Below are positions 1 to 10,244 of a stretch of DNA of 64,000 bases, one piece after another. The notes beneath the pieces were generated by a model, which had not been told where the DNA came from, ran no database searches, and saw only the letters and a list, made by a program, of their open reading frames with translations. The number at the start of each line of letters is the position of its first letter. Positions within the stretch are counted from its first letter, which is position 1. The DNA is taken from contig PALG01000023.1 of assembly GCA_002707025.1 (NCBI GenBank), positions 115,726 through 179,725 on the forward strand. The letters are read 5' to 3'. The position numbers were made by a program, and so were the translations under genes. This stretch comes from Flavobacteriaceae bacterium (GTDB lineage: Bacteria > Bacteroidota > Bacteroidia > Flavobacteriales > Flavobacteriaceae).

Positions 1-602
1 CCGTTGCTACGATCGAATACGATCCTAACCGTACTGCATTTATCGCTTTGGTAAATTACCAAGATGGTGAAAAGCGTTACGTTATTGCACAAAATGGACT
101 TCAAGTAGGTCAAAATATTGTTTCTGGCGAGAGCGTTGCTCCCGAAATTGGAAACAGTATGGCCTTAGCAAATATCCCATTAGGTACCATTATATCTTGT
201 ATTGAACTTCACCCAGGACAAGGGGCCGTGATGGCTCGTAGTGCCGGGGCTTTTGCTCAATTAATGGCAAGAGATGGAAAAGGAAAATACGCTACTGTGA
301 AATTGCCATCTGGGGAAACCCGTTTAATCCTTGCTACATGTATGGCAACTATTGGGGCGGTTTCGAACAGTGACCACCAATTGATGGTTTCCGGTAAAGC
401 AGGTAGATCAAGATGGTTGGGTAGAAGACCAAGAACTAGAGCTGTAGTAATGAACCCAGTAGATCACCCAATGGGTGGTGGGGAAGGACGTGCTTCTGGA
501 GGACACCCAAGATCAAGAAAGGGTATTCCTGCAAAAGGATACAGAACTCGTTCTAAAACTAAAGCAAGTAATAAATATATCGTAGAACGTAGAAAGAAAT
601 AA
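1..602 (+). CDS. rplB: 50S ribosomal protein L2, 5'-truncated by window edge
   Basis: The frame is open from base 3 to the TAA at 600-602 and gives 199 residues, so about 75 N-terminal residues of the usual ~274 lie outside the window. The C-terminal half contains [13 protein letters not shown], the conserved L2 loop whose histidine lies near the peptidyl-transferase centre of the large subunit. The tail is basic ([17 protein letters not shown]), as expected for rRNA binding. An internal TTG at 48 is not the start because the L2 homology continues upstream of it. rpsS follows after 3 bases, as in the S10 operon. Confidence 0.98.
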   Translation, partial: VATIEYDPNRTAFIALVNYQDGEKRYVIAQNGLQVGQNIVSGESVAPEIGNSMALANIPLGTIISCIELHPGQGAVMARSAGAFAQLMARDGKGKYATVKLPSGETRLILATCMATIGAVSNSDHQLMVSGKAGRSRWLGRRPRTRAVVMNPVDHPMGGGEGRASGGHPRSRKGIPAKGYRTRSKTKASNKYIVERRKK

Positions 603-605
603 ACT

Positions 606-884
606 ATGGCAAGATCATTAAAAAAGGGACCTTACGTTCACTATAAGCTAGAGAATAAAGTTCAGCAAAATGTTGAGTCTAATAAGAAAACCGTTATCAA
701 AACTTGGTCACGTGCTTCTATGATTACTCCAGACTTTGTTGGGCAAACCATTGCGGTTCATAATGGAAAACAATTTGTTCCTGTATACGTAACCGAAAAC
801 ATGGTAGGACATAAATTAGGAGAATTTTCACCTACAAGATCATTCCGTGGTCATGCAGGTGCTAAAAACAAAGGAAAAAAGTAA
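606..884 (+). CDS. rpsS: 30S ribosomal protein S19
   Basis: A 92-residue protein that opens with [11 protein letters not shown], the S19 signature start, and carries [18 protein letters not shown] near its C-terminus. S19 sits in the head of the small subunit with S13. Length and position between L2 and L22 are canonical. It starts 3 bases after rplB and ends 6 bases before rplV, so translational coupling is likely. Confidence 0.98.
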   Translation: MARSLKKGPYVHYKLENKVQQNVESNKKTVIKTWSRASMITPDFVGQTIAVHNGKQFVPVYVTENMVGHKLGEFSPTRSFRGHAGAKNKGKK

Positions 885-890
885 TAAGCC

Positions 891-1298
891 ATGGGAGTTC
901 GTAAAAGAGAAAGAGCAGAACAAATCAAAGAGGCAAAGAAGACACAGTATTTTGCCAAATTGAACAATTGCCCTACATCACCCAGAAAAATGCGTCTGGT
1001 AGCAGACTTAATTCGTGGTGAAAAGGTAAATAAAGCCCTTAATATATTGAAGTTCAGTAACAAAGAGGCTTCCATTCGTTTGGAAAAACTCCTTCTTTCT
1101 GCCATTGCAAATTGGCAAGCAAAGAATGAGGATGCTTCTCTAGAAGATGCTGATCTTTTTGTAAAGGAAGTTCGTGTGGATGGTGGTAGAATGTTGAAAA
1201 GACTTCGCCCAGCACCACAAGGACGTGCGCATAGAATTAGAAAACGTTCCAACCACGTAACAGTTGTGCTTGGAGCTAACGATAACACACAAAGCTAG
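891..1298 (+). CDS. rplV: 50S ribosomal protein L22
   Basis: A 135-residue protein with the L22 core ([14 protein letters not shown] near residues 30-43) and the C-terminal beta-hairpin region [24 protein letters not shown] that lines the exit tunnel. L22 is one of the tunnel-constriction proteins that arrest peptides contact, which matters for the candidate arrest peptide at 59.3 kb. The N-terminus is about 20 residues longer than in E. coli ([20 protein letters not shown]). Confidence 0.97.
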   Translation: MGVRKRERAEQIKEAKKTQYFAKLNNCPTSPRKMRLVADLIRGEKVNKALNILKFSNKEASIRLEKLLLSAIANWQAKNEDASLEDADLFVKEVRVDGGRMLKRLRPAPQGRAHRIRKRSNHVTVVLGANDNTQS

Positions 1299-1305
1299 AA
1301 AGTAA

Positions 1306-2025
1306 ATGGGACAGAAAACAAATCCAATCGGAAACCGCTTAGGTATCATTAGAGGATGGGAATCCAACTGGTACGGAGGTAACGACTACGGCGATAAATT
1401 AGCCGAGGACGATAAGATTAGAAAATATGTTCACGCTCGTTTAAGTAAAGCTAGTGTGTCTAGGGTAATTATTGAGCGTACCCTAAAACTTGTAACCGTT
1501 ACTATCACCACGGCTCGCCCAGGTATCATTATTGGTAAAGGCGGCCAGGAGGTAGACAAGTTAAAGGAAGAGCTTAAAAAAATTACCGGTAAAGAAGTAC
1601 AGATCAATATCCATGAGATTAAAAGACCTGAACTTGATGCTAACCTTGTAGCTGCGAGTATTGCAAGACAGATTGAGAATCGTATCTCTTACCGTCGGGC
1701 AATTAAAATGGCTATCGCTGCTGCTATGCGTATGAACGCAGAGGGAATCAAGATTCAAATCTCAGGCCGTTTGAATGGTGCCGAAATGGCCCGTTCGGAA
1801 GCTTACAAAGATGGTCGTATTCCTTTATCAACCTTTAGAGCCGATATAGACTATGCCTTAGTGGAAGCTCATACTACCTATGGTAGACTGGGAGTAAAGG
1901 TATGGATTATGAAAGGTGAAGTATATGGTAAAAGAGAGCTTTCTCCATTAGTAGGTCTTTCAAAGAAAGGTTCTGGAAAAGGTTCTGGTCGAGGTGGTAA
2001 CAAATCACGTCGTAACAGAAAGTAA
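1306..2025 (+). CDS. rpsC: 30S ribosomal protein S3
   Basis: A 239-residue protein starting [20 protein letters not shown]. It has the type II KH domain with the GxxG loop in [13 protein letters not shown] and the C-terminal S3 domain ([23 protein letters not shown]). S3 forms part of the mRNA entry channel. The C-terminal tail is a Gly/Ser/Lys/Arg-rich extension typical of Bacteroidota S3. Confidence 0.98.
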   Translation: MGQKTNPIGNRLGIIRGWESNWYGGNDYGDKLAEDDKIRKYVHARLSKASVSRVIIERTLKLVTVTITTARPGIIIGKGGQEVDKLKEELKKITGKEVQINIHEIKRPELDANLVAASIARQIENRISYRRAIKMAIAAAMRMNAEGIKIQISGRLNGAEMARSEAYKDGRIPLSTFRADIDYALVEAHTTYGRLGVKVWIMKGEVYGKRELSPLVGLSKKGSGKGSGRGGNKSRRNRK

Positions 2026-2044
2026 TTTTTAAAGATTAAAGAAA

Positions 2045-2464
2045 ATGTTACAACCTAAAAGAACAAAATACCGTAAACAACAAAAGGGACGTATGAAAGG
2101 TAACGCTGGAAGAGGAAACCAGCTATCTTACGGAACTTTTGGTATCAAATCATTAGACTCACAGTTCTTGACAGCTCGTCAAATTGAAGCAGCGCGTATT
2201 GCCGCTACCCGTTATATGAAAAGGGAAGGTTCCATCTGGATCATGATATTTCCAGATAAGCCAATCACGAAGAAGCCTCTCGAGGTACGTATGGGTAAAG
2301 GTAAGGGTGCTGTAGAATATTGGGCTGCTGTTGTTAAACCTGGTCGAATTTTGTTTGAAGTATCTGGAGTGCCTATGGAAACTGCTAAAGAGGCTTTACG
2401 TCTTGCGGCTCAAAAACTTCCAGTGCGTACAAAATTTGTAGTATCCAGAGACTATCAAGCTTAA
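2045..2464 (+). CDS. rplP: 50S ribosomal protein L16
   Basis: A 139-residue protein starting [19 protein letters not shown]. It has [21 protein letters not shown] and the conserved [11 protein letters not shown] segment, all diagnostic for L16, which helps position tRNA in the A site. Length is within one or two residues of the family norm. Nineteen bases separate it from rpsC. Confidence 0.98.
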   Translation: MLQPKRTKYRKQQKGRMKGNAGRGNQLSYGTFGIKSLDSQFLTARQIEAARIAATRYMKREGSIWIMIFPDKPITKKPLEVRMGKGKGAVEYWAAVVKPGRILFEVSGVPMETAKEALRLAAQKLPVRTKFVVSRDYQA

Positions 2465-2483
2465 TTTTTTGAAATTGTCATTT

Positions 2484-2675
2484 ATGAAACAGTCAGAAAT
2501 TAAAGAAGCATCAACAGCGGAGCTACAAGAAAAGTTAGCCGAATTAAAAAAGGCAAATACCGATCTTAAAATAGCACACGCTATATCACCGTTGGAAAAT
2601 CCAATTCAGCTTAGAGCTCAAAGAAAAGCGATAGCTAGAATTGCGACCGAACTAACAAAAAGAGAAGTGCAATAA
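2484..2675 (+). CDS. rpmC: 50S ribosomal protein L29
   Basis: A small helical protein of 63 residues (MKQSEIKEASTAELQEKL...). The ATG at 2484 is chosen over an in-frame TTG at 2469 because L29 begins with MKxxEI and the TTG would add five residues and start 4 bases after the rplP stop. L29 sits beside the exit tunnel next to L23. The ...PLENPIQLRAQRKAIARI... segment is the conserved second helix. Confidence 0.95.
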   Translation: MKQSEIKEASTAELQEKLAELKKANTDLKIAHAISPLENPIQLRAQRKAIARIATELTKREVQ

Positions 2676-2690
2676 TTGCGAAGCTGAAAG

Positions 2691-2948
2691 ATGGAAAAAA
2701 GAAACTTAAGAAAAGAACGTATAGGTGTAGTAACCAGTAACAAAATGGAAAAATCCATTGTGGTTAGCGAGGTGAAAAAAGTAAAACACCCAATGTACGG
2801 AAAGTTCGTTTTGAAAACGAAAAAGTACGTTGCACACGACGAGAAAAACGACTGCAACGAAGGAGATACTGTAAAGATCATGGAAACAAGACCTTTAAGT
2901 AAAACCAAGTGTTGGAGATTAGTAGAAATTATTGAAAGAGCGAAGTAA
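2691..2948 (+). CDS. rpsQ: 30S ribosomal protein S17
   Basis: An 85-residue OB-fold protein starting [19 protein letters not shown]. It has [19 protein letters not shown] and the conserved [20 protein letters not shown]17 is a primary binder of 16S rRNA in the subunit body. It ends 2 bases before rplN, consistent with tight coupling across the S10/spc boundary. Confidence 0.97.
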   Translation: MEKRNLRKERIGVVTSNKMEKSIVVSEVKKVKHPMYGKFVLKTKKYVAHDEKNDCNEGDTVKIMETRPLSKTKCWRLVEIIERAK

Positions 2949-2950
2949 TC

Positions 2951-3319
2951 ATGATACAGCAAGAATCTAGACTTAAAGTAGCAGACAACACCGGAGCCAA
3001 AGAAGTACTTTGTATTCGTGTGCTTGGAGGAACCAAAAGAAGATATGCTTCTATTGGTGACAAAATTGTAGTTTCCGTAAAAGAGGCAACTCCCAACGGG
3101 AACGTTAAAAAAGGAACTGTTTCTACCGCTGTAGTGGTACGTACTGTAAAAGAGGTGAGAAGACCCGATGGCTCCTATATTCGTTTCGACGATAACGCCT
3201 GTGTGTTGCTAAATGCGCAAGGTGAAATGAGAGGAACCCGTGTTTTTGGACCTGTAGCAAGAGAGCTTCGTGATAAGCAATTTATGAAAATAGTATCATT
3301 GGCACCAGAGGTGCTTTAA
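2951..3319 (+). CDS. rplN: 50S ribosomal protein L14
   Basis: A 122-residue protein, exactly the family length, starting [19 protein letters not shown]. It ends with [20 protein letters not shown], the highly conserved L14 C-terminal block. L14 contacts L19 and the 16S bridge helix h14. In many bacteria it opens the spc operon, but here it is contiguous with the S10 genes. Confidence 0.98.
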   Translation: MIQQESRLKVADNTGAKEVLCIRVLGGTKRRYASIGDKIVVSVKEATPNGNVKKGTVSTAVVVRTVKEVRRPDGSYIRFDDNACVLLNAQGEMRGTRVFGPVARELRDKQFMKIVSLAPEVL

Positions 3320-3331
3320 TACGAAAAAAAG

Positions 3332-3646
3332 ATGGCAAAGCTTAAATTAAAGTCAGGAGATAGCGTAATAGTAACTGCTGGAGACCATAAAGGAATGGAA
3401 GGTACCGTATTACGTGTATTTCTTGAAAAAAATAAAGCAATAGTTGAGGGAGTTAACCTTGTAAAGAAGCATGAGAAGCCAAGCGCGGCCAATCCTCAGG
3501 GTGGAATTACCGAAAAAGAAGCTCCTATTCATATTTCAAACCTTTCTTTGAAAGATCCTAAATCTGGTGAAGCCACTAGAGTAGGTTATAAAATGGAAGG
3601 AGATAAAAAAGTACGATTTGCTAAAAAATCGAATCAAGTATTATAG
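3332..3646 (+). CDS. rplX: 50S ribosomal protein L24
   Basis: A 104-residue protein with an N-terminal KOW motif ([20 protein letters not shown], residues about 8-27). L24 is an assembly-initiator protein at the tunnel exit. [10 protein letters not shown] and [14 protein letters not shown] are conserved L24 segments. It lies 12 bases after rplN. Confidence 0.97.
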   Translation: MAKLKLKSGDSVIVTAGDHKGMEGTVLRVFLEKNKAIVEGVNLVKKHEKPSAANPQGGITEKEAPIHISNLSLKDPKSGEATRVGYKMEGDKKVRFAKKSNQVL

Positions 3647-3648
3647 TT

Positions 3649-4200
3649 ATGGGATATACACCAAGACTTAAGGAAGAATACAAGAGCAGAGTAATCAATG
3701 CTCTTACAGATGAATTTGGCTACAATAATGTAATGCAGGTGCCAAAACTAGAGAAAATAGTAGTTTCTCGAGGAGTAGGTAGTGCAGTAGCTGATAAGAA
3801 GTTGATCGAATATTCGGTTGACGAATTAACGAAGATTACCGGTCAAAAAGCCGTGGCAACCATTTCTAAGAAAGACGTGGCAACATTTAAGTTGCGTAAA
3901 GGGATGCCTATTGGTGCTAAGGTAACACTTCGTGGAGAAAGAATGTACGAATTCCTAGATAGGTTAATTACTTCCGCTTTACCACGTGTACGTGATTTTA
4001 ACGGAATTAATGCTACAGGATTTGACGGTAGAGGTAACTACTCTTTAGGAGTTACCGAGCAAATTATTTTCCCTGAAATCGATATCGATAAAGTGAAGAA
4101 AATTGAAGGAATGAATATTACTTTCATTACTTCTGCCGAAACAGATCAAGAAGCAAAATCTTTATTAACCCAACTAGGATTACCTTTTAAAAAGAATTAA
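3649..4200 (+). CDS. rplE: 50S ribosomal protein L5
   Basis: A 183-residue protein starting [12 protein letters not shown]. Conserved L5 blocks are visible: [53 protein letters not shown] and [21 protein letters not shown]5 binds 5S rRNA and contacts P-site tRNA. Length and place between L24 and S14 are as expected. Confidence 0.98.
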   Translation: MGYTPRLKEEYKSRVINALTDEFGYNNVMQVPKLEKIVVSRGVGSAVADKKLIEYSVDELTKITGQKAVATISKKDVATFKLRKGMPIGAKVTLRGERMYEFLDRLITSALPRVRDFNGINATGFDGRGNYSLGVTEQIIFPEIDIDKVKKIEGMNITFITSAETDQEAKSLLTQLGLPFKKN

Positions 4201-4203
4201 GAG

Positions 4204-4473
4204 ATGGCAAAAGAATCAATGAAAGCCCGTGAGGTAAAGCGTCAAAAATTGGTAGAAAAGTATGCAGAAAAGCGTAAGGCTTTAAAAGAAGCTGGAGATT
4301 ATGAAGCATTGCAAAAACTACCAAAAAATGCTTCTCCTGTACGTTTGCACAACCGTTGTAAGCTTACCGGAAGACCAAGAGGGTATATGAGAACTTTCGG
4401 GATTTCACGTGTAATGTTCCGTGAAATGGCCAACAAAGGTTTAATTCCAGGAGTTAGAAAAGCTAGCTGGTAA
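4204..4473 (+). CDS. rpsN: 30S ribosomal protein S14 (zinc-free type)
   Basis: An 89-residue protein with [20 protein letters not shown], the S14 core. It has a single cysteine, so it lacks the CXXC...CXXC zinc ribbon of the short ~61-residue form and belongs to the longer zinc-independent type. S14 helps complete the head of the small subunit. A 64-base gap with no recognisable gene follows before rpsH. Confidence 0.97.
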   Translation: MAKESMKAREVKRQKLVEKYAEKRKALKEAGDYEALQKLPKNASPVRLHNRCKLTGRPRGYMRTFGISRVMFREMANKGLIPGVRKASW

Positions 4474-4537
4474 TAATAAGTTTAACTGGTTGTAGGTTTC
4501 AGTATTACTGGAAAACCACATCCGCAATTTAATATAA

Positions 4538-4939
4538 ATGAATACAGATCCCATTGCAGATTTTCTAACCAGAGTTAGAAATGCAGTACTTGCAGGCCAC
4601 AGAGTAGTGGAGGTTCCTGCATCTAACATTAAAAAGGAAATCACCAAAATCCTTTTTGATCAAGGCTATATTTTAAGCTATAAGTTTGAAGAAGGTAACA
4701 ACCCTCAAGGAACTATCAAGATCGCTTTAAAGTATGATAAGCTTACCAAAGATCCGGTGATTAAAAATATTGAAAGAGTAAGTAAACCAGGTTTACGTAA
4801 ATATTCTGGTGCTTCCGGGATGCCTCGTGTATTGAACGGTTTGGGAATTGCTATCGTGTCTACCTCTGCTGGGGTTATGACTGCGAAGCAGGCCGAATCT
4901 CAAAATGTAGGTGGAGAAGTATTGTGTTACGTTTACTAA
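4538..4939 (+). CDS. rpsH: 30S ribosomal protein S8
   Basis: A 133-residue protein starting MNTDPIADFLTRVRNAVLAGH. It ends with the conserved S8 block GLGIAIVSTSAGVMTAKQA...GGEVLCYVY. S8 binds helix 21 of 16S rRNA and in E. coli is the translational repressor of the spc operon; whether that control operates here cannot be seen. Confidence 0.98.
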   Translation: MNTDPIADFLTRVRNAVLAGHRVVEVPASNIKKEITKILFDQGYILSYKFEEGNNPQGTIKIALKYDKLTKDPVIKNIERVSKPGLRKYSGASGMPRVLNGLGIAIVSTSAGVMTAKQAESQNVGGEVLCYVY

Positions 4940-4952
4940 AAAAGACTAAGAA

Positions 4953-5495
4953 ATGTCAAGAATAGGAAATAGCCCAGTAGTAATTCCAGACGGTGTAACC
5001 GTCGAGGTAAAGGAAAATACCATTACCGTAAAAGGGAAATTAGGCGAGTTAACCCAAGATTTTGATGGAGTTAGCGTAAAAGTAGAAGAAGGAACTGTTT
5101 TAGTTGAACGTCCTTCTGATGCAAAAGATCACAGAGCAAAACATGGTTTGTACCGAGCTCTTGTAAACAATATGATTCAAGGTGTGTCTCAAGGATGGAC
5201 CAAGCAATTAGAATTGGTTGGAGTTGGGTATCGTGCCAGTAACCAAGGCCAAAAATTGGATATCGCGATTGGTTTTTCTCACAACATCGTGATGGATATC
5301 GCGCCAGAGGTGACAGTGGAAACCATTAGTGAAAAAGGAAAGAATCCTATTGTAAAATTAACCTCTCACGATAAACAATTGGTGGGGCAAGTTGCGGCAA
5401 AGATTCGCGCTTTCCGTAAGCCAGAGCCTTACAAAGGAAAAGGTATTAAGTTTGTTGGAGAACAAATTAGAAGAAAAGCAGGTAAATCTGCATAA
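4953..5495 (+). CDS. rplF: 50S ribosomal protein L6
   Basis: A 180-residue protein with the duplicated L6 fold. The start MSRIGNSPVVIPDGVTVEV and the C-terminal RAFRKPEPYKGKGIKFVGE are near-invariant. L6 lies by the sarcin-ricin loop. It begins 13 bases after rpsH. Confidence 0.98.
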   Translation: MSRIGNSPVVIPDGVTVEVKENTITVKGKLGELTQDFDGVSVKVEEGTVLVERPSDAKDHRAKHGLYRALVNNMIQGVSQGWTKQLELVGVGYRASNQGQKLDIAIGFSHNIVMDIAPEVTVETISEKGKNPIVKLTSHDKQLVGQVAAKIRAFRKPEPYKGKGIKFVGEQIRRKAGKSA

Positions 5496-5506
5496 GACAT
5501 TAAGTT

Positions 5507-5863
5507 ATGGCATTATCTAAAAGCAAAAGAAGAGAAAGAATTCGCTTCAGAATTAGGAAAACGGTTTCTGGAACTGAACAACGTCCTCGTTTGGCAGTTT
5601 TCAGAAGCAATAAAGAAATTTATGCGCAACTTATTGACGATGTAAATGGTAAAACCATTACTGCTGCATCTTCAAGAGATAAAGATATTGATACCGCTAA
5701 AGTAGACAAAAGCGAAGCCGCTAAATTAGTAGGCAAAGCAATTGCTGAAAAAGCTATTAAAGCAGGTTTTGAAACCGTTGCTTTCGATAGAGGTGGTTAT
5801 TTGTACCACGGAAGAGTTAAATCATTAGCAGAAGGTGCTCGTGAGGGCGGACTAAAATTCTAA
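5507..5863 (+). CDS. rplR: 50S ribosomal protein L18
   Basis: A 118-residue protein with [16 protein letters not shown] near its N-terminus, then [20 protein letters not shown], and the terminal [25 protein letters not shown] region. These are the L18 signatures; L18 binds 5S rRNA with L5 and L25. It ends 4 bases before rpsE. Confidence 0.98.
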   Translation: MALSKSKRRERIRFRIRKTVSGTEQRPRLAVFRSNKEIYAQLIDDVNGKTITAASSRDKDIDTAKVDKSEAAKLVGKAIAEKAIKAGFETVAFDRGGYLYHGRVKSLAEGAREGGLKF

Positions 5864-5867
5864 GAAT

Positions 5868-6392
5868 ATGTACCAAGATTATAAAAACGTAGAAATAGTA
5901 AAGCCCGGAGGTCTTGAATTGAAAGATCGTTTGGTAGGAGTACAACGTGTAACTAAAGTAACCAAAGGTGGTAGAGCATTCGGTTTTTCTGCTATTGTTG
6001 TAGTAGGAGATGAAAAAGGAGTGGTTGGCCACGGATTGGGAAAATCTAAAGATGTAGCTAGTGCCATTGCCAAAGCTATTGAAGATGCTAAAAAGAATCT
6101 GGTTCGCATTCCTTTAAATAAAGTAACCCTTCCGCACGAGCAAAAAGGAAAGTACGGAGGTGCTAGAGTAACTTTGTTACCGGCAGCACCTGGTACAGGA
6201 GTAATTGCTGGTGGTGCGGTACGTGCGGTACTGGAAGCAGTTGGAGTTCACGATGTATTATCTAAGTCTCAAGGATCCTCAAATCCACATAACGTGGTAA
6301 AAGCTACTTTCGATGCTTTACTTCAATTAAGAAGTGCCGAAACCGTAGCCAAGCAAAGAGGTATTTCCTTGGAAAAATTGTATAAAGGTTAA
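5868..6392 (+). CDS. rpsE: 30S ribosomal protein S5
   Basis: A 174-residue protein with the N-terminal double-stranded-RNA-binding-like domain ([32 protein letters not shown]) and the C-terminal domain ([36 protein letters not shown]). S5 lies at the mRNA entry site and affects accuracy. Length fits the family. Confidence 0.98.
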   Translation: MYQDYKNVEIVKPGGLELKDRLVGVQRVTKVTKGGRAFGFSAIVVVGDEKGVVGHGLGKSKDVASAIAKAIEDAKKNLVRIPLNKVTLPHEQKGKYGGARVTLLPAAPGTGVIAGGAVRAVLEAVGVHDVLSKSQGSSNPHNVVKATFDALLQLRSAETVAKQRGISLEKLYKG

Positions 6393-6405
6393 AATACTAG
6401 AAGTT

Positions 6406-6585
6406 ATGGCAAAGATAAAAGTAACAAAGGTTCGTAGCGACATTAAACGTCCTGAAACCCAAAAGAGAACTCTAAAAGCTCTAGGTTTGAAAAAAATTGG
6501 TCAAACTGTAGAGCATGATGATACGCCAACGATTCTTGGTATGATAAAAAAAGTTAATCACCTAGTTTCCGTAGAAACTAAATAA
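6406..6585 (+). CDS. rpmD: 50S ribosomal protein L30
   Basis: A short gene of 59 codons in the 204-base interval between rpsE and rplO. It begins ATG at 6406, 13 bases after the rpsE stop, and ends TAA at 6583-6585. The product starts MAKIKVTKVRSDIKRPE and contains TLKALGLKKIGQTVEHDDTP, the L30 core. Size and position (S5-L30-L15) are exactly those of bacterial rpmD. Confidence 0.96.
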   Translation: MAKIKVTKVRSDIKRPETQKRTLKALGLKKIGQTVEHDDTPTILGMIKKVNHLVSVETK

Positions 6586-6596
6586 GATATTGAACA

Positions 6597-7049
6597 ATGG
6601 ATTTAAGTAATCTAAAACCTGCTGAAGGTTCTGTAAAAAAACAGGGAAAGCGCGTAGGGCGAGGCCAAGGTTCTGGTAAAGCTGGAACAGCTGGTCGTGG
6701 GCACAAAGGTGCGAAGTCACGTTCTGGATACTCCAAAAAATTAGGTTTTGAAGGAGGGCAAATGCCATTACAACGTCGTGTTCCTAAGTTTGGATTTACA
6801 AATATTAACCGTAAAGAATACCAAGGGGTAAATATTGATACCCTTCAACAATTGGTAGATGAAAAGAAAATTAAGGATACTGTAGATTTTGATACCTTAG
6901 TAAGTTTGAGGTTGGCCAGTAAGAATGATCTAGTAAAAATACTAGGTCGTGGAGAGCTTAAGGCAAAATTAACTGTAACAGCTCATAAATTTACCGCTAG
7001 TGCTAAAGCTGCTATTGAGGCTGCTGGTGGGGAAGCCAAAACCTTATAA
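6597..7049 (+). CDS. rplO: 50S ribosomal protein L15
   Basis: A 150-residue protein with the glycine/arginine-rich N-terminal extension (KRVGRGQGSGKAGTAGRGHKG, FEGGQMPLQRRVPKFGF) that threads into 23S rRNA. The globular part ends ...ITAHKFTASAKAAIEAAGG-like. secY follows after 11 bases, the canonical L15-SecY junction of the spc operon. Confidence 0.97.
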   Translation: MDLSNLKPAEGSVKKQGKRVGRGQGSGKAGTAGRGHKGAKSRSGYSKKLGFEGGQMPLQRRVPKFGFTNINRKEYQGVNIDTLQQLVDEKKIKDTVDFDTLVSLRLASKNDLVKILGRGELKAKLTVTAHKFTASAKAAIEAAGGEAKTL

Positions 7050-7060
7050 TACGATACAGG

Positions 7061-8404
7061 ATGAAATTTATCGAAACCATAAAAAATGTTTACAAAATAG
7101 AGGAGCTTCGAAACCGAATCATCCTTACCCTAGGGTTGTTGCTTGTGTATCGTTTTGGAGCACAAGTGGTGCTTCCGGGAATCGATGCAGCGAGACTCAC
7201 AGAGTTTGCTGGAAAATTTGATGATGGCGGTATAGGAGGTCTATTGAACGCCTTTACAGGAGGTGCTTTTGCAAATGCCTCTATTTTTGCATTGGGAATC
7301 ATGCCTTACATTTCTGCATCCATTGTGGTGCAGTTAATGCAAATAGCAGTTCCTTACCTTCAGAAACTTCAGAAAGAAGGAGAAAGCGGAAGGAAAAAGA
7401 TCAATCAAATTACCCGATGGTTAACCATCGGTATTTGTTTGGTGCAAGCACCCAGTTATCTAGCGGGTCTACCTGCATTAGGAGTGCCACAAGAAGCTTT
7501 TGTGATGGGGCAATCCGTCATGTTTTATGTTTCTTCTATCTCCATACTGGTAACAGGATGTATTTTTGCCATGTGGTTAGGTGAAAAAATTACTGATAAA
7601 GGAATTGGAAACGGTATCTCCATTCTTATTATGGTTGGGATCATCGCTAGACTACCCTTAACTTTTGCTCAAGAATTTGCGTCTAGAGTATTAGAATCTA
7701 ACGGTGGCTTAATTATGATTTTAATTGAATTGGTAATATGGTTTGTGATTATTTTACTTTCCATTATGCTGGTCATGGCTGTTCGTAAAATTCCTGTACA
7801 GTATGCAAGAAGAACCGCAAGTGGCAGCTACGAGAAGAATGTATTTGGTGCTAGACAATTTATTCCCTTAAAGCTGAATGCTTCTGGGGTAATGCCTATC
7901 ATCTTTGCACAAGCAATTATGTTTGTGCCTTCTGCAGTGGCAAGTCTTTCCGAAAGTGAATTGGCACAGACGATACGAGCTAATTTTAGTGATATATTTG
8001 GATTGTGGTACAATGTGGTGTTTGCCATTCTGATTATCATATTCACCTATTTCTATACAGCTATTACCGTCCCTACCAATAAAATGGCAGACGACTTGAA
8101 ACGAAGTGGTGGTTTTATTCCTGGTATCAAACCTGGAACCGAAACTGCTGAATATTTGGACCGAATTATGTCCCAGATTACCTTCCCTGGATCTATATTC
8201 TTGGCATTGATTGCCATCTTCCCTGCTTTTGTAGTGAAGATTTTAGGAATCCAACAAGGTTGGGCATTATTCTACGGTGGTACCTCACTACTTATTATGG
8301 TTGGGGTAGCGATCGACACAATGCAACAAATTAACTCCTACTTATTGAACCGTCACTACGATGGTTTGATGAAAAGTGGAAAAAACAGAAAAGCAGTAGC
8401 TTAA
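7061..8404 (+). CDS. secY: Preprotein translocase subunit SecY
   Basis: A 447-residue polytopic inner-membrane protein, the channel of the SecYEG translocon. Conserved SecY features include the amphipathic N-terminus ([21 protein letters not shown]), the plug-region [26 protein letters not shown], the loop [17 protein letters not shown], and [36 protein letters not shown] cytosolic loops. About ten transmembrane helices can be read. SecY is the channel that SecDF (60.1 kb) assists. It overlaps nothing but leaves only 1 base before infA; the map and adk genes often found here are absent. Confidence 0.98.
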   Translation: MKFIETIKNVYKIEELRNRIILTLGLLLVYRFGAQVVLPGIDAARLTEFAGKFDDGGIGGLLNAFTGGAFANASIFALGIMPYISASIVVQLMQIAVPYLQKLQKEGESGRKKINQITRWLTIGICLVQAPSYLAGLPALGVPQEAFVMGQSVMFYVSSISILVTGCIFAMWLGEKITDKGIGNGISILIMVGIIARLPLTFAQEFASRVLESNGGLIMILIELVIWFVIILLSIMLVMAVRKIPVQYARRTASGSYEKNVFGARQFIPLKLNASGVMPIIFAQAIMFVPSAVASLSESELAQTIRANFSDIFGLWYNVVFAILIIIFTYFYTAITVPTNKMADDLKRSGGFIPGIKPGTETAEYLDRIMSQITFPGSIFLALIAIFPAFVVKILGIQQGWALFYGGTSLLIMVGVAIDTMQQINSYLLNRHYDGLMKSGKNRKAVA

Positions 8405-8405
8405 T

Positions 8406-8621
8406 ATGGCAAAACAACCCGCAATAGAACAAGACGGAACCATTGTAGAGGCATTGTCCAATGCAATGTTTCGTGTAGAACTTGAAAACGGACATATTGT
8501 AACTGCGCATATATCCGGGAAGATGCGTATGCACTATATCAAATTACTTCCTGGGGATAAAGTAAAACTGGAAATGAGCCCTTACGATTTAACCAAGGCT
8601 CGTATAACTTATAGATACTAA
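8406..8621 (+). CDS. infA: Translation initiation factor IF-1
   Basis: A 71-residue OB-fold protein starting [29 protein letters not shown] and ending [11 protein letters not shown], typical IF-1. IF-1 blocks the A site of the 30S subunit during initiation. It starts 1 base after the secY stop, so it is probably translated by coupling. Confidence 0.98.
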   Translation: MAKQPAIEQDGTIVEALSNAMFRVELENGHIVTAHISGKMRMHYIKLLPGDKVKLEMSPYDLTKARITYRY

Positions 8622-8625
8622 AGAG

Positions 8626-8742
8626 ATGAAAGTAAGAGCATCAGTTAAAAAAAGAAGTGCCGACTGCAAAATTGTACGCAGGAAAGGCCGTTTGTATGTA
8701 ATTAACAAAAAGAACCCAAGGTTTAAACAAAGACAAGGATAA
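8626..8742 (+). CDS. rpmJ: 50S ribosomal protein L36
   Basis: A 38-codon gene between infA and rpsM, ATG at 8626 and TAA at 8740-8742. The product starts [20 protein letters not shown] and ends [12 protein letters not shown]. It has the standard 38-residue L36 length but only one of the four zinc ligands (one Cys; the second Cys, third Cys and His are replaced), so it is the zinc-independent form. Confidence 0.96.
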   Translation: MKVRASVKKRSADCKIVRRKGRLYVINKKNPRFKQRQG

Positions 8743-8744
8743 TT

Positions 8745-9119
8745 ATGGCAAGAATCGCAGGTGTAGATATCCCAAAACAAAAAAGGGGTGTAATCGCGTT
8801 AACGTATATCTTTGGAATCGGTAAAAGCCGTGCCAAGGATATCCTAGAAAAAGCCGGAGTAGACGAAGACAAAAAAGTAAACGATTGGAACGATGATGAA
8901 ATCGGTGCCATTCGTGATGCTGTTTCGTACTTCAAGATCGAAGGTGAATTACGTAGTGAAATCCAATTGAACATCAAACGTTTGATGGATATTGGTTGTT
9001 ACAGAGGTATTCGTCACAGAACGGGACTTCCTTTAAGAGGACAACGTACCAAGAATAACTCGAGAACTAGAAAAGGAAAACGTAAAACAGTTGCTAACAA
9101 GAAAAAAGCAACTAAATAA
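8745..9119 (+). CDS. rpsM: 30S ribosomal protein S13
   Basis: A 124-residue protein starting [30 protein letters not shown], with the helix-two-turn-helix motif and the C-terminal [20 protein letters not shown]...[10 protein letters not shown] tail that reaches toward P-site tRNA. It starts 2 bases after rpmJ. Confidence 0.98.
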   Translation: MARIAGVDIPKQKRGVIALTYIFGIGKSRAKDILEKAGVDEDKKVNDWNDDEIGAIRDAVSYFKIEGELRSEIQLNIKRLMDIGCYRGIRHRTGLPLRGQRTKNNSRTRKGKRKTVANKKKATK

Positions 9120-9130
9120 TACCTAGAGAT

Positions 9131-9529
9131 ATGGCAAAGTCTAGTACAAAAGCAAAAAACACAAAAAAACGTAAAGTTAATGTGGAAGCTAATGGTGAAG
9201 CACATATCGCTTCTTCATTCAATAACATTATCATTTCGTTGACCAATAAGAACGGAGATGTGATCTCTTGGTCTTCCGCCGGTAAAATGGGCTTTAGAGG
9301 ATCTAAGAAAAACACTCCTTACGCTGCTCAGCTTGCTGCTGAAGATGCTGCAGGTGTTGCACATGAAGCGGGTCTTCGTAAAGTGAAAGTATATGTTAAG
9401 GGACCTGGAAATGGTAGGGAATCTGCCATTCGTTCACTTCACAATGCAGGAATTGAAGTAACTGAAATTATTGATGTTACTCCAATGCCGCACAACGGGT
9501 GTCGTCCTCCAAAACGTAGAAGAGTTTAA
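9131..9529 (+). CDS. rpsK: 30S ribosomal protein S11
   Basis: A 132-residue protein with [39 protein letters not shown] and the near-invariant C-terminus [18 protein letters not shown]11 forms part of the platform by the E site. An 85-base gap to rpsD contains no gene I recognise. Confidence 0.98.
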   Translation: MAKSSTKAKNTKKRKVNVEANGEAHIASSFNNIIISLTNKNGDVISWSSAGKMGFRGSKKNTPYAAQLAAEDAAGVAHEAGLRKVKVYVKGPGNGRESAIRSLHNAGIEVTEIIDVTPMPHNGCRPPKRRRV

Positions 9530-9614
9530 TAATTTATAATAAGTATCAACCTGAAGGTGCGAGAACTAGAGGATGACCTTAATTTAGTTTTCCCTTCAAA
9601 ATTCAATTTTTAAA

Positions 9615-10220
9615 ATGGCAAGATATACTGGTCCAAAAACTAAAATCGCCCGTAAGTTCGGTGAAGCTATTTACGGAGAAGACAAAAATTTCGAAAAAAG
9701 AAATTATCCTCCAGGACAACACGGTCAAAACCGTAGAAGAGGTAAAAAATCTGAATACGCTATTCAGTTAGCTGAAAAGCAAAAAGCTAAGTATACCTAT
9801 GGTATTCTTGAGCGTCAGTTCCGAAACATGTTTAAGAAAGCAACCGCTGCACAGGGTATTACCGGTGAAGTATTGCTTCAATTATGTGAGTCGCGCTTAG
9901 ACAACGTGGTTTACCGTATGGGGATTGCTCCTAGCCGTAACGCTGCAAGACAATTGGTTTCTCACCGCCACATCACGGTGAATGGTGAAAAGGTAAATAT
10001 TCCTTCTTACCAATTAAAAGCTGGTGATGTTGTTGGAGTAAGAGAGAAATCAAAATCCTTGGAGGCTATTGAAGTTTCTTTGGCAAATGCCAACAACGTT
10101 TACGAATGGATTACTTGGAATGGGGAAAAGAAAGAAGGTACTTTTGTTTCTGTGCCTCAAAGAATTCAAATTCCAGAGAACATCAACGAGCAGTTCATCG
10201 TCGAATTATATTCAAAATAA
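9615..10220 (+). CDS. rpsD: 30S ribosomal protein S4
   Basis: A 201-residue primary 16S-binding protein. The start [17 protein letters not shown], the [19 protein letters not shown] segment and an S4 RNA-binding domain ([26 protein letters not shown]) are diagnostic. In E. coli S4 represses the alpha operon by binding a leader; the 85-base rpsK-rpsD gap could hold a regulatory structure, but I cannot identify one. Confidence 0.98.
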   Translation: MARYTGPKTKIARKFGEAIYGEDKNFEKRNYPPGQHGQNRRRGKKSEYAIQLAEKQKAKYTYGILERQFRNMFKKATAAQGITGEVLLQLCESRLDNVVYRMGIAPSRNAARQLVSHRHITVNGEKVNIPSYQLKAGDVVGVREKSKSLEAIEVSLANANNVYEWITWNGEKKEGTFVSVPQRIQIPENINEQFIVELYSK

Positions 10221-10244
10221 TCTAAAACACACACGAGTCAAATT

